Source: Rhodobacteraceae bacterium HLUCCO07
Lineage (GTDB): Bacteria > Pseudomonadota > Alphaproteobacteria > Rhodobacterales > Rhodobacteraceae
DNA: 64,000 bases
Direction of reading: 5' to 3'
Assembly: GCA_001314705.1 (NCBI GenBank)
Contig: LJSU01000018.1
Coordinates: 58,308 to 122,307, forward strand
The notes beneath the pieces are model-generated. The model had not been told where the DNA came from, ran no database searches, and saw nothing but the letters and a program-made list of their open reading frames with translations. The position numbers and the translations under genes were made by a program. Position 1 is the stretch's first letter. Every line of letters starts with the position of its first letter. Shown here one piece after another: positions 58,801 through 64,000 of the stretch.

Positions 58801-59257
58801 CTGGGATCGCTCCTTCCCGCTGGCCTTCCTCAAGGCCCAGATGGGCGCGGGCGTCGATCTGCCCGCCTCGGGCCGAGTGTTCTTTTCGATCAAGGATACC
58901 GACAAGACCCCACAACTGGTGGAGACCGCGCAAATCCTTGTCTCACAAGGGTTTTCCATCACCGCCACGTCCGGCACCGCCGCCTTTCTCGAAAGCCACG
59001 GCATCGCCTGCGACGTGGTGAAAAAGGTCTATGAGGGCCGCCCCAACGTGGTCGATCAGCTCAAGGACGGCGATATCGCCCTTGTCATGAACACCACCGA
59101 AGGCGCCGCCGCCGTCGCCGACAGCCGCGAAATCCGGTCGGTCGCGCTCTATGACAAGATCCCCTATTTCACCACCGCCGCCGCCGCCCACGCCGCCGCC
59201 CAGGCAATCCGCGCCCGCGGCGAAGACGCGCTTTCGGTGCTTTCGCTCCAGGGATAA
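55890..59257 (+). pseudogene. carB: Carbamoyl-phosphate synthase large subunit, frameshifted
   Basis: This gene makes carbamoyl phosphate for arginine and pyrimidines, with CarA (not in the window). The first frame (55890 onwards) carries the whole first ATP-grasp half, the oligomerisation domain and the second ATP-grasp half. At about 58598 it slips: AARLMAG is followed by an out-of-frame tail to 58679. The second frame continues the protein from [13 protein letters not shown] at 58604 through the C-terminal allosteric MGS-like domain (ILVSQGFSITATSGTAAFLE) to 59257. Restoring one G after GCGGGC (to encode ...AGEPMENF) joins the halves into one 1122-residue protein of normal length. No slippery site is seen. 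Real lesion and sequence error cannot be told apart here. Confidence 0.93.
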
Positions 59258-59298
59258 GGCATCAAGACCCGCCCGCGCCGATTGCGGCCCGGACATGC

Positions 59299-59329
59299 AA
59301 AAGGCGCGGGCCGTCACACCGCCCGCGCC
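59299..59329 (-). terminator. Intrinsic terminator after the 5'-nucleotidase-like gene
   Basis: A perfect 9-bp GC stem (GGCGCGGGC, 59303-59311, with GCCCGCGCC, 59321-59329) has a 9-nt loop and is followed by TTTTGC on the minus strand. It lies 30 bp beyond the stop at 59359. Confidence 0.8.
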
Positions 59330-59358
59330 CCGGAAATTCGCGTATCTACGCGCCTTGC

Positions 59359-61362
59359 TCAGCCGACGCTCAAACGCCCGTCAAGCCGCGCGCCCGCCTC
59401 GGTGCTGATGCCGCCCTGCTCGCGGATAAAGGCGATGATCTCGTTGCGGTAAACCAGCCCCGTATCCTTGTAATCGAGCCCGCGCAGGTCCATGCCCGCG
59501 ATCTCGCCCGGCACACCCGCGCCAATCTCCTGTCCGTTCCACGCTTCGGAGAATGCGCCCAGCCGGATATAGGTGTTGATCGCCACGCGGAATTTCCGCT
59601 CCAGCATGTCCTCGATCGGCTGCCCCGTCAGGGTGATCTCCTCGGCCCGCGCCTCGGACGCGCTGGCCCCCGGCGCGATGCGATAGCGCAGCGCGTCCGA
59701 GAAATGCAGGAACCCGCGCGAGACGAACCCGGAAAGGTCAAGTTCGGCCTCTTCCTCGGCCCGCACGATGCGCTTGGCGTTCGATTGCACCATGTCGCGG
59801 ATCTGAGCGCCGGTCATCTCGGCCACATGCACCTGGTCGGCATAGGGCATCACGTCATACCACTGGCCAAAGGTCAGCGGCCCGTCGGCCACCCCCGACA
59901 GGATCGCCGTGGCGTTGAACAGCGCGAGGTCGACCGTGCCATTGGGGAACTCCGCCGACCGCGCCACCAGCGCATCGTTCATGAAGTTGAGCAGCGCATT
60001 TTCCCGGCCATAGCGGTCGGCCATCACCGTTTCGGTGCTCACCGCGTCACCCGCCGTCACCGTGCCGATGGTCTCGGCCAGCTTGTCCTTGAGGGCCTCG
60101 CGCAGCGGCTCGATATGGGCGGCCTCGAATTCCGCGTCGTAATCGCCCGGCTGTTCCAGCGTGCCGAATTTCGGATCGTCCTCGGCCACCTGCCGATCGC
60201 GCGGCTTCACCGGGTGCAGGCCGACATGGGTGAACCACGCCTTGCGTCCCTGATCCGCCCCGAGCGACATCGCTATCTCACCGAGGTATTTGCCGTTGGC
60301 CTCGGCCTGCGTCATCAAGACCCCCTCCATCACGTTGTCGGGGTTGAGCCCGCCTTCGTTCAGACGATCATGCGAATGCCCGCCGATGAGGACCACCGGC
60401 TTGTCGGTCAATGCGCCCGCCGCGGCGGCAATGTCGAAATCGCCCTCGCCGATCATGCGCACCGCGCCCGCCTTGCCGCTGCGGCTCTGGCCCGTGCCGT
60501 AGCCGCAATGCGACAGGATCACCACCACGTCGCTCACCTCGGCCAGCGCGGGCATCACGTTCCTGATCGCCTGCACCGGGCTCGCCACGTTCATGTCCGG
60601 ATCGTCGGGCTGGCCCACGCGCGTATCCACCTGCGTCGTCAGACCCACGAAGCCGATGCGCAGACCCTTCACCTCGCCCACGGCGGCGGCCACGTAGTCG
60701 CGATCGCGCTCGAGATGCGCCGAGCCATGCACATTCGCGGTCAGCACCGGGAAATCCGCGTCCTTCTCGATCCCGATGCGCAGCATCTCGGCCCCGCGGT
60801 CGAACTCGTGATTGCCCAGCACGGCCACATCCACCCCGGCGGCCGAATTGACGCGATAGCCCGCGTCGGCGACATATTCGTCGGGCGCCCAGCCCAGCAA
60901 TTCGTCGAAGACCGACCCGGTGTGATCGTCACCGCCCGAGAGCAGCAGAACGATCTCGTCCTCGCCCGCTGCCGCGCGCGCCGCGTTCACCCGCTGGACG
61001 ATCTGCGCCATGCGGTGGGTGTCGCCCTTCTTGCCGTGCATATCGGTAATGTGGTTGTGCATGTCGTTGAAATGCATCAGCCGCAGCACCCGCCGCGTGC
61101 CCGGCTCCAGAACCGGGGCGGGCGCCGGGTTGCCCTCTTCGGTCACGATGCGCTCGATCGGCCCGGCCAGCGGATCACCCTTGAGCACGAAAAGCCGCTC
61201 GAACCGCCCCGCCGGGTTGGGCTCTGTCGGCACCATCAGGAGCTCGCCCGCCCCCGCGCTGGCATTGGCGCGAAAGCTCAGCACCGAGCTGAAAGCGGCC
61301 ACGCTGGCCGCACCCGCGGTCAGAAAGCCACGGCGATTCATGTTCGTTCGGGAAAAGCGCAT
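59359..61362 (-). CDS. Exported 5'-nucleotidase/metallophosphatase (UshA-like)
   Basis: This ~667-residue enzyme hydrolyses phosphate esters such as nucleotides in the periplasm. The N-terminus has a twin-arginine signal (NRRGFLTAGAASVAAF), so it is probably exported folded. The metallophosphatase motifs follow: HFNDMHNHI, SGGDDHTGS, VLGNHEFDRG, ILSHCGYGTG and IGGHSHDR. Next comes the 5'-nucleotidase C-terminal domain (NALLNFMNDALVARS, LFNATAIL, FGQWYDVMPYADQ). The start is uncertain. The ATG at 61362 has GGGG upstream and keeps the whole Tat signal; others lie at 61374 and 61341. Confidence 0.88.
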   Translation of the reverse strand: MRFSRTNMNRRGFLTAGAASVAAFSSVLSFRANASAGAGELLMVPTEPNPAGRFERLFVLKGDPLAGPIERIVTEEGNPAPAPVLEPGTRRVLRLMHFNDMHNHITDMHGKKGDTHRMAQIVQRVNAARAAAGEDEIVLLLSGGDDHTGSVFDELLGWAPDEYVADAGYRVNSAAGVDVAVLGNHEFDRGAEMLRIGIEKDADFPVLTANVHGSAHLERDRDYVAAAVGEVKGLRIGFVGLTTQVDTRVGQPDDPDMNVASPVQAIRNVMPALAEVSDVVVILSHCGYGTGQSRSGKAGAVRMIGEGDFDIAAAAGALTDKPVVLIGGHSHDRLNEGGLNPDNVMEGVLMTQAEANGKYLGEIAMSLGADQGRKAWFTHVGLHPVKPRDRQVAEDDPKFGTLEQPGDYDAEFEAAHIEPLREALKDKLAETIGTVTAGDAVSTETVMADRYGRENALLNFMNDALVARSAEFPNGTVDLALFNATAILSGVADGPLTFGQWYDVMPYADQVHVAEMTGAQIRDMVQSNAKRIVRAEEEAELDLSGFVSRGFLHFSDALRYRIAPGASASEARAEEITLTGQPIEDMLERKFRVAINTYIRLGAFSEAWNGQEIGAGVPGEIAGMDLRGLDYKDTGLVYRNEIIAFIREQGGISTEAGARLDGRLSVG

Positions 61363-61576
61363 CGAAAACCCCATCTGGTTTGTCAGTGATGGGTCGGCGC
61401 TACCGGGTCGATGCGACAACCCGGCAAATGAAGCGTGAATTTTCGGTGACAGGGCCGCGCGGGCGTATGTCCTGCATCGGTGGCGGGCGCGTTTCGGCGC
61501 GCGCCGACCACCGGAACCAGCGCGACAACGCGCGCCCCGTTAACATTTACCTTATTTCAACATTCCGGCGTCACCC

Positions 61577-61598
61577 GGCAGCCGGATGGCAGCCGGGC
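61577..61598. repeat. Two 11-bp repeats like those at 2298
   Basis: GGCAGCCGGAT and GGCAGCCGGGC stand in tandem, preceded at the same 11-bp spacing by a GTCACCC tail. They match the core of the repeat at 2298-2340. They lie between the 5'-nucleotidase-like gene and ubiK. Confidence 0.55.
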
Positions 61599-61666
61599 GG
61601 TGCACGCAAGTCACCTCCCGTCGAAATCGCCGGATCGAAATCCTTGACGCGGGGTTTGCGCGAACC

Positions 61667-61915
61667 TCACTCGGCCAGCTTTTCCTCGAGCGCGGCGATG
61701 CGCGCCTTCAGCGACTCGTTCTCTTCCCGCGCCTTCTGGGCCATCGCGCGCACCGCGTCGAACTCTTCGCGGGTGACGAAATCGCGGTCGGCCAACCACC
61801 TGTCGACAAAGGATTTCATCGCCGTTTCTGCCTCGTCCTTCGCGCCCTGGGCCACGCCCATCGCGTTGGTCATGAGCTGGCTCATGTCGTCGAATATCTT
61901 GTTGCGGGTCTGCAT
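61667..61915 (-). CDS. ubiK: UbiK-family (BMFP) accessory protein
   Basis: This 82-residue protein is an alpha-helical hairpin: an N-terminal amphipathic helix (RNKIFDDMSQLMTNAMGVAQGA) and a C-terminal coiled coil (ARIAALEEKLAE). That matches the BMFP/UbiK family, which assists ubiquinone biosynthesis enzymes at the membrane. The ATG at 61915 follows AGGGGG; the frame is open to 61939. It is transcribed divergently from lgt. Confidence 0.88.
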   Translation of the reverse strand: MQTRNKIFDDMSQLMTNAMGVAQGAKDEAETAMKSFVDRWLADRDFVTREEFDAVRAMAQKAREENESLKARIAALEEKLAE

Positions 61916-62021
61916 GGGAACCCCCTTGGGAAAACGCAATTACGTCACGTTTCTATATGGGGGCGTCCAGCCTGAACCGCAAGCTTGACTTGCCCCCCGT
62001 TCCAGCCCCAAAACACCGACC

Positions 62022-62912
62022 ATGAGCGCCCTGATCCCCTTCCCCGACATCTCGCCCGAGATCTTCTCGATCACGCTGTTTGGCATAGATTTTGCGTTAC
62101 GCTGGTATGCGCTCGCCTATATATTGGGGATCATCATCGCGTGGCGCCTGACCCTGCGCGCCCTGCGCCGCCCCGCGCTCTGGCCCGGCGACAGCCCCCC
62201 GATGCGCCCCGAACTGGTCGACGACCTGCTCACGTGGATCATCCTGGGGGTGATTCTGGGCGGGCGGCTGGGCTACGTGATCTTCTACAACCCGGGCTAT
62301 TTCCTTGAAAACCCTTCGCAAATCCCGATGGTCTGGCAGGGCGGCATGGCCTTTCACGGCGGCTTCCTGGGCGTTGCACTCGCGATCTGGCTCTTCACCC
62401 TGCGCCACCATCTCCCCAAGCTCTCCACCGCCGACGCCATCGCGCTTGGCGTGCCCTGGGGGCTGATGCTGGGACGTATCGCGAACTTCATCAATGCCGA
62501 GCTTTGGGGGCGGCCCACAACCCTGCCCTGGGGGGTCGTCTTTCCCGGCCAGGCGGCACAGGATTGTCCCGATATCACAGGGGTTTGCGCGCGGCACCCG
62601 TCACAGCTCTACGAGGCCGCACTCGAAGGTCTGATCCTTGGATTGCTGCTCCTGTGGCTGGTCTGGCGGCGCGGCGGGTTCAAGTATCCGGGCCTGATTT
62701 CAGGCACGTTCTTTGCCGGATACGGCGCCGCGCGCTTCTTTGTCGAATTCTTTCGCCAGCCCGATGCACAGTTCGTCACCCCCGGCAATCCGCTGGGCCA
62801 TGCGCTCCAGATCGGCACAACCGGCCTCACCATGGGACAGCTTCTGTCCCTGCCCATGCTGGCGCTTGGCCTTGGATTGATTGCCTATTCCCGGCGCTCG
62901 CGCGTGGCATGA
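62022..62912 (+). CDS. lgt: Prolipoprotein diacylglyceryl transferase
   Basis: This 296-residue inner-membrane enzyme adds the diacylglyceryl group to lipobox cysteines, the first step of lipoprotein maturation. It has about seven membrane helices and the family motifs [26 protein letters not shown] (with the essential His) and [27 protein letters not shown] is also present. It would serve the lipoproteins seen elsewhere in the window. No clear ribosome site precedes the ATG. The stop overlaps the next start by 4 bp (ATGA). Confidence 0.96.
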   Translation: MSALIPFPDISPEIFSITLFGIDFALRWYALAYILGIIIAWRLTLRALRRPALWPGDSPPMRPELVDDLLTWIILGVILGGRLGYVIFYNPGYFLENPSQIPMVWQGGMAFHGGFLGVALAIWLFTLRHHLPKLSTADAIALGVPWGLMLGRIANFINAELWGRPTTLPWGVVFPGQAAQDCPDITGVCARHPSQLYEAALEGLILGLLLLWLVWRRGGFKYPGLISGTFFAGYGAARFFVEFFRQPDAQFVTPGNPLGHALQIGTTGLTMGQLLSLPMLALGLGLIAYSRRSRVA

Positions 62913-63970
62913 AGGAATTGGAAACCATTTTGCGCGACCGTATCCTCGCGCAAGGGCCGATCCCGGTCGCGGATTTCATGGCGGAATGTCTGCTCAACCC
63001 GCGATTCGGCTATTACACCACGCGCGATCCGCTGGGCGCTGCCGGTGATTTCACCACCGCGCCCGAAATTTCCCAGATGTTCGGCGAACTTCTGGGGCTG
63101 AGCCTTGCACAAGCCTGGCTCGATCAGGGCGCGCCCGCGCCCTTCACCCTGGCCGAGCTCGGACCGGGGCGCGGTACTCTCATGGCTGACATCCTGCGCG
63201 CCACGCGCACCGTGCCCGGCTTTCACGACGCAGCAAATATCTGGCTGGTCGAGGCGTCTGAGCCCTTGCGCAGCGCACAGGAATCGACCCTCGCCGGACA
63301 CAGGGTCGAATGGACCGACCGCATCGCAACCCTGCCCGACCACCCGCTTTTTCTTGTCGCGAACGAGTTTTTCGACGCCCTGCCCATCCACCAGTTCATC
63401 CGCCACGGCGACGGCTGGCGCGAACGCCGGATCGGGTTCGAAGATGGCCAGTTCACCTTCGTCCTCGCCCCGCCCGCCCCTGAGCCCATGCTCTCGCACC
63501 GGCTGTCCGATACGCGCGACGGCGATCTGGTCGAGGTTGCACCCGCCGCCGCCGCCCTCTCCAAATCCATCGGCCATGGGATCGAAGCCCATGGCGGTGC
63601 CGCGCTCGTCATCGATTATGGCGACTGGCACAGCCTCGGCGACACGCTTCAGGCGCTGCACCGGCACAAACCCTCCAACCCACTGGAAAACATGGGAGAC
63701 TCCGACCTCACCGCGCATGTCGATTTCGAGGTTCTGGCACGGGCGAGCCCGTCCGCCCACACCCGCCTCACGCCACAGGGGGTCTTTCTCGAACGGCTCG
63801 GCATCACCCAACGCGCGAAAGCATTGGCCGAACACCTGGACGCAAAGCCCCTGCAATCCCACATCGCCGCGCATCGGCGGTTGACGCACCCGTCTGAAAT
63901 GGGGACGCTCTTCAAGGTGCTGGGGCTATATCCGAAATCCGCCAAGCCCCCGCCGGGATTGGAACCATGA
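62909..63970 (+). CDS. SAM-dependent methyltransferase, MidA/NDUFAF7 type
   Basis: This 353-residue protein belongs to the MidA/DUF185 methyltransferases, related to the mitochondrial complex I assembly factor NDUFAF7. Motifs are [28 protein letters not shown] near the start, a SAM site in [16 protein letters not shown], and [14 protein letters not shown]. It overlaps lgt and the next gene by 4 bp each, so all three are coupled. The longer open frame to 62504 is a shadow of lgt. Its target here is not proven. Confidence 0.92.
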   Translation: MKELETILRDRILAQGPIPVADFMAECLLNPRFGYYTTRDPLGAAGDFTTAPEISQMFGELLGLSLAQAWLDQGAPAPFTLAELGPGRGTLMADILRATRTVPGFHDAANIWLVEASEPLRSAQESTLAGHRVEWTDRIATLPDHPLFLVANEFFDALPIHQFIRHGDGWRERRIGFEDGQFTFVLAPPAPEPMLSHRLSDTRDGDLVEVAPAAAALSKSIGHGIEAHGGAALVIDYGDWHSLGDTLQALHRHKPSNPLENMGDSDLTAHVDFEVLARASPSAHTRLTPQGVFLERLGITQRAKALAEHLDAKPLQSHIAAHRRLTHPSEMGTLFKVLGLYPKSAKPPPGLEP

Positions 63971-64000
63971 CGCTGGAAGCCATCACATCGCCGCTGCTCC
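63967..64000 (+). CDS. pgeF: Start of a downstream gene, probably pgeF, cut by the window
   Basis: Only the first 11 codons are present ([11 protein letters not shown]). The ATG overlaps the methyltransferase stop by 4 bp. In Rhodobacterales the gene after lgt and this methyltransferase is usually the peptidoglycan editing factor PgeF (laccase-domain, DUF152), and the start fits. This rests on context, not on domain sequence. Confidence 0.5.
   Translation, partial: MTLEAITSPLL

Overview
The window looks like chromosomal DNA from a marine Rhodobacterales bacterium (roseobacter clade, Alphaproteobacteria). The grounds are high GC, an rpiA-gor-hflK-hflC-DUF2065-degP gene order, class I lysyl-tRNA synthetase, an lgt-methyltransferase-pgeF run, cytochrome c2 with aa3-type ctaD, and many short conserved families typical of that group (DUF2244, DUF4864, DUF2306, TerB-like, UbiK). 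The clade is an inference from gene content and protein style, not from a search. Most of the sequence is housekeeping. No phage, insertion sequence or CRISPR array is visible.

Layout. 1-5.4 kb: end of a P-type cation ATPase, a DUF900 lipoprotein hydrolase, an FG-GAP-like periplasmic protein, a 2Fe-2S ferredoxin and a peptidoglycan-binding lipoprotein. 5.4-12.1 kb (minus): a quality-control and redox operon (a new 54-aa ORF, rpiA, gor, hflK, hflC, DUF2065, degP) ending in a shared terminator. 12.2-19.4 kb: glutathione S-transferase and L-serine dehydratase, two EamA transporters, thiamine pyrophosphokinase, and a very acidic 711-aa protein of unknown function. 19.4-28.6 kb: acyl-CoA dehydrogenase, EttA, NadD, PBP4-type DacB, an internally deleted L,D-transpeptidase, TerB-like protein, LysS, DUF4864 and DUF2244. 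28.7-31.9 kb: ctaD with a perfect FNR-type box upstream, cytochrome c2, LipB.

32-42.1 kb (minus, with a divergent LysR gene) is the most interesting part. It is a tightly packed run: Ldh-type oxidoreductase, aldehyde dehydrogenase, M19 dipeptidase-like protein, an unrecognised 553-aa protein, a DUF3726-like protein, then a ProXWV betaine-type ABC transporter. It reads as an uncharacterised uptake-plus-catabolism module, plausibly for a quaternary or N-methylated amine. A second ProVWX operon lies at 48.2-51.5 kb. Each ProU system is interrupted by one in-frame nonsense codon: TAG in proX of the first, TGA in proW of the second. carB at 55.9-59.3 kb has a single-base frameshift. Three one-base lesions in otherwise well-conserved genes raise the question of real decay versus sequence error.

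The rest holds a DsbA-family/LytTR pair, a DUF2306 membrane protein, a secreted 572-aa peptidoglycan-binding-like protein, tRNA-Leu(GAG), a PLP aminotransferase, AspS, Cfa, a 5'-nucleotidase-like phosphatase, UbiK, Lgt, a MidA-type methyltransferase and the first bases of a probable pgeF.
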